From positions 1,480 through 63,179 of the forward strand of contig BRYA01000314.1 of assembly GCA_030267965.1 (NCBI GenBank): a stretch of DNA of 61,700 nucleotides. Reading direction: 5' to 3'. Made by a program: the position numbers and the translations under genes. Position 1 is the first letter of the stretch. Each line of letters opens with the position of its first letter. This document shows positions 32,514 to 42,400 of the stretch, in pieces. The DNA is from Triparma columacea (Eukaryota > Sar > Bolidophyceae > Parmales > Triparmaceae). Under the pieces are notes generated by a model. It was not told where the DNA came from. It was given only the letters and a program-made list of their open reading frames with translations, and did not search any database.

Positions 32514-33639
32514 ATGGTTCCGGTCCCCAATTCTGCCCTTACGCCCCAGGAGTTGAAGGCTCGGAAAGATGCCAAGAATAAAGCAAAGGCTGAAGCGAAG
32601 GCAGCAAAGAAGAGGCGGAACAATGAGTTTAGGGAGGCGATGAAGACACAGACGAAGCCTCCTCCTCCCTCCCTATACCTCTATGACGATGCTCGAGTCC
32701 GTGCTGAGAGGCTCGTGCAAGTTATTTCAACATCTCTCTTCGCTTCAACCTTTTCTTCTCCCTCTGAGGATCGCCAGGCTAGGGAGAGGGGCGCCGAGCT
32801 GATGAAGTTGATGACAGCGAACAGTTTTACACAAGAAAACATGAATGATAAAGTTGCGTTGTGGGGGTATACTCGGCATAAGTTTTCGAAGCGAGGTGAG
32901 TTTGTTTAACAGGATGGGTTCTCTAATGTACAAGCCAGAAGGAGCTTTATCCCTGCTTCAATATATATCTACCCCTCTAACTCGTCACTCAACAGCCCTC
33001 CTTACCTTCGACTCACTTCGGCTGCTTGAGAAAACTGGCGCCCTTCCAACCTTCTTTCCTTCTCCCCCTGAAGCAATATTTTCTATCGGTGAAGGTCCTT
33101 CCAATGACCTGCTCGGGGCCCTCGCTTTCATCAACCACACCTTTCCTTCCGCCCCCGCCCCCACCTGCAAGGGATTTGACAACCACTGTTCCGAATGGTC
33201 CCCAATAACGTCAAAGTTCAACGACGCTCTCGCTTCTACCTTCTCCCCTCCCCCCCACCCCCCAACCCACGAGTTTCTTGACATTACCGATCCCAACCTC
33301 CCACCTACCCTGTCCGCCCCCCCCACACCCACCCTTTTCCTCTTCTCCTACGTCCTCCACGAGACGAAGCCCCTATACCAGCCCTTCCTCCTGGCCCTTT
33401 TTGCGGCCTCTCCCCCCAATTCTCTTTTCTACTTCGCCGAGCCGACCCCTCAACAATTGCTCCTCCTCCTGACCCGCCTATTTCCCTCCCTGAAGAGAGG
33501 TGTCGATTACACCTTCCTCGACAGCAGCATCCAGATCCCCTCCCTAGAGCCGACCCTAAAGCGCACCGGGCCCGCCGTTATTCTCCTTAAGAAGCCAGAA
33601 ACCCCACCAGTAGCCCCCCCAGAAGCCTTGTCCACCTAA
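32514..33639 (+). CDS. methyltransferase-like protein (360 aa, 2 exons)
   Basis: Exons 32514-32895 and 32939-33639, with a 43-nt GT-AG intron (acceptors 3 or 6 nt further downstream keep the same frame). The sum is 1083 nt. The N-terminus is a basic Ala/Lys/Arg helix (ELKARKDAKNKAKAEAKAAKK), likely RNA- or nucleolus-associated. AIFSIGEGPSNDLLGALAFI has the shape of a class-I methyltransferase motif I (Gly-rich SAM loop), and FLFSYVLHETKPLYQPFL resembles the strand-4/post-motif region. FYFAEPTP and a C-terminal beta pair (PAVILLKK) fit the fold. The substrate cannot be told. Family assignment is by motif shape only. Confidence 0.6.
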
Positions 33640-33765
33640 ACGAAACTTAAAACCATATTTATATCTTTTTTTTTGCGAGCGTATTATTTTGCTTTTTAGA
33701 TAAATTAATTCTCTACACTCGTGCCACCTCCCAAACGACCAAACACGAAGACGCAAAGTGCTGCC

Positions 33766-36720
33766 CTAGAAATCCTTGTCCCAATTTCCAGTGTCCCTGA
33801 AATTGGGGTCGTAGTACTCCTCCTGGTCGTAGGGGTCGAAATTGCTAACATCGAGTGGGTCCTTGCAATTGGGAACCCAGGGCGCCTTGACTTTCTTGCT
33901 GTTGTACGCATCCCAGTCGACGTCCGAGAACCACTCCTGGTCGCAAATGGCCTGGACCCCGCCCTTGGTCATTCCGAGTCTGTGCGAGGGGTCCCTGACG
34001 AGTAGCAGCTTGATGAGATCCTTGCACTTGGAATCAAAGCCCTTGGGGAAGGTCAGCTTCCCCTTGACAATGTTCTGGCAAATCTTGACCTGATCGGCAT
34101 TCTCCATGTCGGCGAAGGGGGAGTATCCCGCGATCATCTCGTAGCAAAGGATACCAAAGGCCCAGTGGTCCACTCCCTTGTTGTGCCCTCTTCCGAGAAC
34201 GATCTCGGGGGCAAGGTACTCGGGAGTCCCGCAGAGGGTGAAGGTCTTGTTGGCGACAATCTTCGCGAAGCCCATGTCGATGATCTTGCAATATCCTTCG
34301 CTGTCGATTAGGGCGTTCTCGGGCTTGAGATCACGGTAGGCAATGTTCTTGGAGGACATGTGCTGGAGAGCGGAAATGACGCAGACGGCGTAGAACTGGG
34401 CCTGCCTCTCGGGTACACCGTCGGACTCAACGGTGTGGAGCACAGTGAAAAGCTCACCGCCGTTGCAGTACTCCAGGAGCAGGTAAAGCTTCTGGGAGTC
34501 CTTGTAGGTCGAGAAGATCTTGAGGATGAAGGGCGAGTTGCACATGACCATAATATTCTACAGGGGGAAGGCGGAGCGACAAAAAGAAACGAGCAAAGTC
34601 GGTAAGATGTACAACTCAGCAACAGGTTGGTTGCTCAAACATGTAGGTCGCATAACCCCAATCTCACCTTCTCGTTCATGACATTTTCCTGTTGTCTATG
34701 GGCCACGATCTGGGCCTTGCTCATGGCCTTAAGGGCCATGACTTCCCCGCTCTTCTTGTCCTGGACCAGACTGACCCTGCCGAATGTTCCAGTTCCCAAG
34801 AAGGCTACCTCCTTCAGGTCCTTCTTGGGAATGTCCCTTAGGCTCGAATTTCCTAACTTTGCGGCCTTGGCGTTCTGCTTCGTCCTCTTGCTCACTGTCC
34901 TCTTCATTATATCCTTGAGCGAACCAAGGATCCTATTAAAGGCGGCCTTGTCCAGCTCGTACACGCGCACATCCCCATCCGCAATGACGTCGCAGACCCT
35001 GGGCTCGTCGTTGAGCAGGGCCATCTCCCCGAAAACATCGCCATCGTGGAGCTTCCTAAGAACCTTCTCGCCGGTCTTGGCCAAGCATTCTCCGCTCTGG
35101 ATGATGTAAAAGGCCTTGCCGGGATCTCCCTCTCTGATGATCTTGGTGCCGCTCTTGTAGCTCTCGCAGTGCATCAAATCGGCCACCGCTTGAAGCTCAG
35201 CGTCGGCTAGCTTGCTGAGGATCGGGACGGAGCCGAGGATCCTCAAGTTAAGGTTGCTCTCCAACAGCCCCTTCATGTCACCGAGAATCGCTTCAAAGTC
35301 CTGCCTGTCCAAGGCCATTACTGTGCATGCCGTCTCGGCGACGACAGTGGCAGCCCTGGGCTCGTCGGTCATGAGGGACCTCTCCCCGAAGTAGTCCCCG
35401 GCGCCAAGCTTTTGACTCTTTGCACTCCCGGACAACTCGGTACACAGGACGCTCCCAGTCTTGATCATGAAAAAAATGTTCCCAACGTCCCCCTTCTTGA
35501 TGATGGTGTCGTTCGGAGCGTACGTGATCAGGCTCACAGCGTCGGCGAGGACAGTGAGCTGATGATCGTTGAGCGCCTTGAGAATCTCCACCTGCGAAAA
35601 GGGGTTGGGATGCGTGAGAATCATGCGGAAGGTACGTTGATGATTGTAAATTATACATGATGAATGCGCTCACCTTCCTTAAGGACTCAATGACCTTGTT
35701 GCTCTGCATAGCAGTCGCGTTAGCGAGGATGTTCCTGAAGGTGACGCGGTTCAGCGACCAAACGACGGCGTCCTCGTCGGCAATGACGGTCGCGGCACGA
35801 GGGGAGTTGTACATAAGCGCGAGCTCCCCGAAGGATGAGCCCGGGTGGGCGGCTCCGACCTGTTGCCCGTCAATGGAGTAGGTGAAGTTACCTGCCTCGA
35901 CGACGTAGAAGTAGTCTCCCGGCTCACCCTGCTTGATGACAACAGCCCCAGCCTGGAACTTCTCCATCTTCATGAAGTCGATGAAGTCTTCAATCTCCGC
36001 AGCGGTGAGGGAGGAAAACACAAAATTCGTTTTCAGCGCCTTCCTGATGGTCGCCTTCACAACGGGCGACTTGGGGAAGCGGGCAGTCTGAAACGATCCG
36101 CTCATGTCGGGAGCCTCTGCGAAAACATTGTGATGCCTGCGCTTGGTCTTCATGGCAATCTCAATCTTCTTCTCTGTGATGATAGATCCTCGGTCCTGTG
36201 GGGTGTAAGGGAATCGGGATAAGCGGAGTCAGCTTTAAGTAGTTGGGATCTGTGCCCTTTTTCGGCAGAAAACTCACCTTAGCTAACTTCCTCCCTTTGG
36301 CCTTGCCGGGGGAATATTTGTCTGGGGGGGGGGGGGAGTTGGGGTGAGTTGACAAGGATTAAAGGAGGATTACACCAGAATAACCCAAGTAGACTTCACT
36401 TTGGAGTACAGACACACCATGCCAAGACCGAGGGTTCCACATTTCTGGAGACAGAGGGTGATGGAGGAGCTATACTTGTTTCAAAACGACGGGAAACAAC
36501 AGACAGAGCCAACAGATGTCAACAAAAAATGATAAAGGGGGCTCATTATCTCACAGTTGGTGGCTAAGGCAATGGATATGGTCCGGGAGATCATGATGCA
36601 TGGACAGTCAATTTCAGCTCCCCTCTTCAACAAGACGTTCTCAAATCGCCGGGGGACAAACTTACCGCTTGCTTCATCTATATTATGAGCCCCAAGGTCC
36701 TTAGAATTCATGCAACCCAT
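33766..36720 (-). CDS. cyclic-nucleotide-dependent protein kinase, PKG architecture (778 aa, 5 exons)
   Basis: Exons in order: 36720-36666, 36321-36278, 36195-35674, 35591-34668, 34557-33766; the sum is 2337 nt. MGCMNSKDLG has Gly2 and Cys3 for myristoylation plus palmitoylation, so membrane anchoring is likely. There are three cyclic-nucleotide-binding domains (about 89-193, 208-317, 325-430). Their phosphate-binding cassettes read FGELALMYNSPRAATV, FGERSLMTDEPRAATV and FGEMALLNDEPRVCDV. The AGC kinase domain (about 466-730) has GTGTFGRV, ALKAM Lys, YRDLKPEN, DMG in place of DFG, and CGTPEYLAPE. It ends in the AGC tail NWDKDF, like animal PKG. PKG normally has Thr after the cassette Arg (RTA); here it is Ala, the cAMP-type residue, so ligand identity is open. 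Confidence 0.88.
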
Positions 36721-37032
36721 GTTGAGACGGGAGATGCAACAAATCTGGAAAATTTGGTCGGGTTCAGTTGTTTTTCGAGAAAATTTCGTTCATCCAGTCA
36801 GCAAAAATGATCTTGTTGGAAATATCAGAATTTTCCTTTTGAGGACACGTCGTCTGCCCCCAAATACGACCTTCACCAAGTTCCCCGACGCCCTCGCAAA
36901 ATTACTCCCCCATTCCCTTTAAACGCTTTAATCACAAAAAACTATTCTACTTTCTTAGAGACCCCCCTATCCCGCCCCTCCAGCCATTCCCACCCCCCTC
37001 ACGCCCTTACTATACCCGAGACTTGGCCTAAC
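36721..37032. other. intergenic region between adaptor gene stop and PKG start
   Basis: 312 bp holding the upstream region of the kinase gene and the 3' flank of the adaptor gene (both on the minus strand). No gene, repeat or RNA recognised. Confidence 0.4.
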
Positions 37033-38541
37033 CTACCAAGTCGAAGACTGAACCCCCGTGAACCTCGTAACGTTCTGGTGCAGGTCCCTCATCTGGTCCG
37101 CGTTGTCGCTCCCGAATTTGATCATCTTGAACTTGGCCTGCGGCGTCATGAGTGTGAAGTAGAACACATTTGCGCCCACCTCCGAATACCTAACGCTCTT
37201 GAGGGCGCTGATGGAGAACCCAGGCGAGAGCTTGTAGGCTTTGAGCTTCACGTGGATGGGCTTCCGCTCAAAGAGGGAGACGACCACATGCTCGTAATCG
37301 CGCTTTGACTTGTAAACCTGCAAGACGTTCTTGTTCGCTACAGCCCCACCAAGCACGAAATACCTCCTCTTCCACGTCACAAAACTGCTCGGCGGTATCG
37401 GCCCCACGCTCTTCCTCAGCAGGCAGTACCCGCTGATGCACTCGTCGTCCGCCAGCTTCCCCTCCTGCAAGACGACCTTCATCGGCCTCGGCGTAGTCTT
37501 CACTAGGTTCAGTGTCTCCAGGTACGGCCTGTGCAGGCAATCGTGCTCGTTAACCGCGACGACCCTGCTTCCCAGGCTGACTCCCTTGACGTCGGCCGCG
37601 CCGTGCTCGACGATGAGCTTGACGACGGTGCACTCCTTGAGCTTACCGACACCGCCGGGCTTCTGAACCCACTCGTCATGCCTCTCGAGGAGCATGCCGA
37701 GCTTCTTCTCGGTCTCGAAGAGGACGGAGTACTTCCTCCCACCACTGGCTCCGGCTTGGGGGCCAGCCGCGCCCCGGGGAGGAGGGTGGAACATGGAGGG
37801 GTCGGCGGCCTCCATTACACCGTCGTCTGAATCCTCGTCGTCACAGTCCTCCTCATCGTCAGAGACCGGGGAGAGGTTGAGGTCCTGGGCGTGGAAGGTG
37901 CCGCCGACGGAGAATCGCTTGGACTCTACGATGGAGGGCTGCTGGGGGGGGGAATTGAAGAAATCATCGAAGGAGGTGTTGGTCTCCCGGCGTTCTTGGC
38001 GGGGGAGGGGGGGGTTGGGGTCGGAGGAGAAGGCGTCGAAGGATGCCACCGGGGCGGCGGGTGCAGTGGCTTGTCTGGCCGTGGGTTGAGGGGAGGGAGC
38101 GGAGGCTGTACCTCCGCCAAATATGCTATCAAATTCGCTGCTAGTCTGATGAGAGAAGGCCGGGGGAGCTGGAGCCGGCGAGGTGTGGTCAAAAGATCCC
38201 GCAAACGATCCGTTACTAAAAAGATCGGGCTGCTGTTGCTGTGGGGGGGGGGGCTGAGATCTCTGCTGTTGTGTGTTCAAAGGTTTGGCAGTGCCACTAT
38301 TGAAAAAGTCCGCGAAGTCATCGGATTGGGATTGGACGGCTTGGTGTCCCCTCTGCTGTTGCGGCACCGGGGCCTGGGAGGGTAGGGCTTGGCCCATGGT
38401 CGAGAAATCCTCGAAGGCATTGGGTTGGCTCTGGGGCTTCCTCTGCGATGTTTGGGGAGATGGGCCGCTCCCGAAGGGGTCGAAGTCGTTATTCTGCTGC
38501 TGGGAGCTACCAAATGCGTCGAAAGACGCAAAATTGGACAT
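37033..38541 (-). CDS. endocytic-adaptor-like protein: DPF/FxDxF-rich tail, PDZ-like and PH domains
   Basis: Single exon, 502 aa from the ATG at 38541 (MSNFASFDAFGSS). Residues 1-~210 are Gln/Pro/Ser-rich and disordered, studded with short motifs known from clathrin/AP-2 ligands: FDAF, FDPFG, FEDF, DDFADFF, PDLF, SFDAF and SFDDFF. Residues ~265-355 look like a PDZ domain (KYSVLFETEKKLGMLLE...VVKLIVEHGAADVKGVSLGSRVVAVN). Residues ~365-495 are a PH domain (SGYCLLRKS...WKRRYFVLGG...YFTLMTPQAKFKMIKFGS), ending in an alpha helix. Known families with such motifs bind AP-2 appendages and phosphoinositides, so a membrane-recruited endocytic adaptor is a reasonable inference. It starts 78 bp from the divergent secreted-protein gene. 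Confidence 0.75.
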   Translation of the reverse strand: MSNFASFDAFGSSQQQNNDFDPFGSGPSPQTSQRKPQSQPNAFEDFSTMGQALPSQAPVPQQQRGHQAVQSQSDDFADFFNSGTAKPLNTQQQRSQPPPPQQQQPDLFSNGSFAGSFDHTSPAPAPPAFSHQTSSEFDSIFGGGTASAPSPQPTARQATAPAAPVASFDAFSSDPNPPLPRQERRETNTSFDDFFNSPPQQPSIVESKRFSVGGTFHAQDLNLSPVSDDEEDCDDEDSDDGVMEAADPSMFHPPPRGAAGPQAGASGGRKYSVLFETEKKLGMLLERHDEWVQKPGGVGKLKECTVVKLIVEHGAADVKGVSLGSRVVAVNEHDCLHRPYLETLNLVKTTPRPMKVVLQEGKLADDECISGYCLLRKSVGPIPPSSFVTWKRRYFVLGGAVANKNVLQVYKSKRDYEHVVVSLFERKPIHVKLKAYKLSPGFSISALKSVRYSEVGANVFYFTLMTPQAKFKMIKFGSDNADQMRDLHQNVTRFTGVQSSTW

Positions 38542-38619
38542 GGTCAAACAAGAAAAATAAAAAGTCGAGTAAGATCGCTTCCACTCCTACCCAAAGCAAA
38601 TCTTTGGGGTTTTAACGTC

Positions 38620-39198
38620 ATGTCACGCCGGACCTTCTTCGCAGCCCTCCTTTTGTTCCCTAGCACTGCTTCAGCTCACAGGTGGCTCCGCGACACTCCC
38701 ATTCCCTCTCAAGACCCCCCACCCGCCTCCTCTTCCTCATCCTACACCCCTGCCCAAGCCAATGCCTTCGTAGGGGCCCAGCACTGGTACGAGTCCGGCT
38801 ATTACGCATCAAGTGGCCTCTCCTCCCACTACGACGGCTACTTCTGCCTCTGCTCCTGTCAGGCTACCGCTGAGGGAATCTTCTGCAAGGGAGGAGGAGT
38901 TACCCCATCAGGCGAGAAAGTTGCGGACTTTCTTGGCGTATTCTCGGAGACTTATGGGGGGGGACGATGGGAGGGAGACCTGGTTGCATACGGAACTGAA
39001 ACGCCATTCGCCGATAAGTTCTCTTTGAATGCACCAGGTTTAGGTGCGAATTATACCGGAGTCTCTCAGAGTCTCCAAGAGGAAAGCTTTGTGTGGAGGG
39101 GGAGGATGTCGGGCGTAGAATGCGAATCGAAGGATCACTGCGTGCAAGCCTGCGGCAACGAACCCTCCTTCAAAGACTGGTTCAGCGAATGTGATTAA
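38620..39198 (+). CDS. small secreted Cys-rich protein
   Basis: Single exon, 192 aa. Signal peptide MSRRTFFAALLLFPSTASA with a probable cleavage after ASA. The mature part has a Ser/Pro spacer and then YFCLCSCQATAEGIFCKGGG, a W/G-rich middle (SETYGGGRWEGDLVAYG) with an N-x-T site (NYTG), and CESKDHCVQACGNEPSFKDWFSECD at the end. About eight Cys suggest disulfides and an extracellular or secretory-pathway place. No family recognised. The 78-bp divergent spacing to the adaptor gene implies a very compact shared promoter. Confidence 0.7.
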   Translation: MSRRTFFAALLLFPSTASAHRWLRDTPIPSQDPPPASSSSSYTPAQANAFVGAQHWYESGYYASSGLSSHYDGYFCLCSCQATAEGIFCKGGGVTPSGEKVADFLGVFSETYGGGRWEGDLVAYGTETPFADKFSLNAPGLGANYTGVSQSLQEESFVWRGRMSGVECESKDHCVQACGNEPSFKDWFSECD

Positions 39199-39431
39199 AC
39201 TCTCCTTTTTGTTTTGATAATCATGAATTACACGCCGGCAGCGTTTGCGTTACTTTAAAAACCTCCAGTTATCTTGACAACAAGTGCCCAAATATATACT
39301 TCGTAACGGGTGGTGTAAAAGTCGATTTTTCCCAAACAAAAAGGAATTTGGGGGGGCATTTATTTGAGGCCATTTTTTGGCTGTCCATCAAGCCCCTCCA
39401 ATTATCCCCATACCCTTAAGAGGCAATAGCC

Positions 39432-42400
39432 ATGTCAACAGACGGGGAAGATGCAACTAGAAGCAATAGCGACGACGTCGATGACGCGAATGCTTCAATA
39501 AATGAGACAGAGACTCCTCCCGAGGAAGAAGAGGAGATTGTCCCAATTCTCATTGAAAACTGCAACAAATTACGTACTCTTAGTAACAGTAGGAAATACA
39601 AGGTAAGAGTGATACCTCGAATTCTTAAACTACTGATTGACTTCCATAATACAAATAAAACACACCATCCTGTGTTGCCTAAGATTCTCACCCACTTATC
39701 CTCTCCTCTACCCCCATCCGTACAGAGCACTAAGGCTAGGATAGAAGAATGTCTACTTGTCCTACAAGCTCACGCTTCTCCTCCACCAGGAAGCCCCTCT
39801 GTGACCCTCCAAGATGCAATCCTGGACGTCATTTCTACCCTGAAGCAAGTATGTACGGCCAAGAGCAGCAAGCTGAGCGAGGTGGCGCTGGAGACCTTCA
39901 CACTCCTCGTAAACAAGCAACAAGTCAAAGGAGAGACACTTGGGGTGGCCTCGTCAACTTCCAGTGGGGGGGAGGACAAGGCTGCCTCCACCTCCAACTC
40001 CACCTCCACCACAACCCAGCCTGTCACCCCCAACATCCTAGACACCACAATGACGACCATCTGCAGCTGCAGTGACTTCCTCGACGAGGCCGTACAGCTC
40101 TCTATGATCAAGGCCATCCTAACTGTCGTGACTTCTGCCCACTGTCGGGTCCACGAGGCGGCCCTGCTAATGTCGGTGAGAGCCAGTTTCCACGTGTACC
40201 TGGTGTCCAAGTCCAAGGCAGTCAAGGAGAAGTCCAAGCTCGCGCTCCTCCAAATACTTGCGACAGTCTTCAGCAGGATGGAGGCGTGGGAGGTCAAGTA
40301 CAACGCCGCGTTGGCCTCCAAGTCAATAACTCCATCTTCCTCCTCCTCCTCCTCCTCCTCCAAAAGCAACCAGACGCCTTCCCCGGGGTCCCCCGATCGC
40401 AGCAACGACATCGGCGATACAACCGAGGAAGGAAAACTGACCACGACGACTACAACGACGAGCCCACATTCGGTGCCGATAACACCGGACAAACCCCCCA
40501 GGCCGCCGAACGGAGGGGGAGACGTGGCGACAGCGCAACAGAACCAGCAGCCGCAGCAAGAGGTGAGTTTCTTGCCTTATATTTAAAACCGAATCATCGC
40601 TCGTCGCCTTTTTTTTCTCACTCATCATCACACGTCCGCGCAGATCGTGTTCAAGACCCAGTATCACAAGGACGCCTTCCTTATCTTTCGCGCCCTCTGC
40701 AAGCTCTCTTCCAAGGTCCTGGCCGACGACGCTGAACCGTCCTCCTCTTCCCTCCCCAACTTCATGCCCTCAGCCCCCGCCGACCCACTTGCGCTCCACT
40801 CCAAGGTCCTCAGCCTGTCCCTTATCCTCTCGATCCTCGAAAAGAGCGGCCCGGCGTTTGTCAATGGCGACAAGTTCATCTACGCGGTAAGGCAATACCT
40901 GTGCGTTAGCTTACTGAAGAATTGCATGAGCGGAAACACGAGCATCGTCTACCTAAGCCTGAGGATATTTATCGAGCTGGTGCACAACTTCAGGACTAAC
41001 CTGAAGGAGGAAATTGAGGTCTTCCTGGCCAACATATTCTTGAGAGTCCTTGACTCGCAGAACAGCAGCTACGAGCAGAAGTGCCTAGTTCTCGAGGCCT
41101 TGTCGTCCCTGTCCTCCGACCCCTCCACCCTCTCCCAAATTTTTCTAAATTACGACTGCGACATGACCGCGACAAACGACCTGTTCAAAAACATCGTGAA
41201 CAGCCTCTCCAAGGTAGCCAAGGGCAAGGGCGGCGACGCCGCTGACCTCGAGCAGCCCAAGTCTAACGCCATATCAACCTTCATAGCGGGCAAGTCGGGA
41301 GCCGCAAAAAGGGAGGCGGGGAGGGAGGCTGCTCTGAGGATAACGGCGCTAGAGGTCCTAGTCACGGTCCTGAAGGCGATGCTGAAGGCACAGGACTTGG
41401 AGGGGGGAGATGACACATTTTTAGACGAGGTCACAAGCACCAAAATTAAGCTGCTGCTCGTGGAAAGGTCTTCGGACAAGCCTACAGATGAGGAGCCCCC
41501 CCCCCCAAACGGCCGTCGGAAGCCCTCGATATCGATATCGTCAGCCCTCGAAGAAGTGGCGACCGTCAACGGGGACCCAGCTTTGGACCAGGCCTTAATC
41601 TCGTCGTCCGCTTCGGCCGACCCGGCAGAGAGCCCAGGGGAGAGCTCAGTATCGAGCGTGGCGTCGACGGAGAGGGGAGCGCGCACGGCGTCCCAGGACA
41701 ACAACGCGATTCTCTCTAACTTCAACCAGAAGAGGGCGGTCCAGGAGGAGTTCGAGACGGGGGTGGTCAAGTTCAAGCTCAACCCTAAGAGCGGGATTCT
41801 GCACTTCGTGAAGACAAACTCGATAGCCTCGCTGACCGCAGAAAACGTTGCAAAGTTTCTTCACGACAAGAGGGAGGCCCTCGACAAGACGCAGATTGGA
41901 GAAATACTGGGGAAGGAGCCTGACTACGCCTTTGTCAAGGAGGAGGGAGTGCCCGACGTCCAAGGCGGAGCCGGAGTGTGCGTGAAAATCTTGCACGAGT
42001 ACGTTGATAACATGAACTTCACGGACATGGTTTTCGACGAGGCAATTAGGGCCTTCCTGTCAGGGTTCAGGCTACCTGGGGAGGCGCAGAAGATCGATAG
42101 GATAATGGAGAAATTCGCCGAGCGCTACTCCAAGCAGAACCCAAACGTTTTCCCCTCCGCGGACACAGCTTTCATCCTCGCCTTCTCCATTATCATGCTC
42201 AACACGGACCTTCACAACCCCAGCATTGCAGAGAGTAGGAGGATGACAATCGAGGGCTTCATCAGGAACAACAGGGGAATCAGCATTGACGGTAGCGACC
42301 TCCCCAAGGAGATGCTCGAGGGCATTTTCCTGCGGATCCAGAAGAGCGCCTTCAGCTTGAAAGAGGACGACGACGCCAGGCAGCAGGTGGAGGGTAAGGG

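Noticed and set aside
32896..32912. A 17-nt intron (GTGAGT...ACAG) in the methyltransferase-like gene
   Set aside because: It does not restore the reading frame, whereas 43, 46 or 49 nt do.
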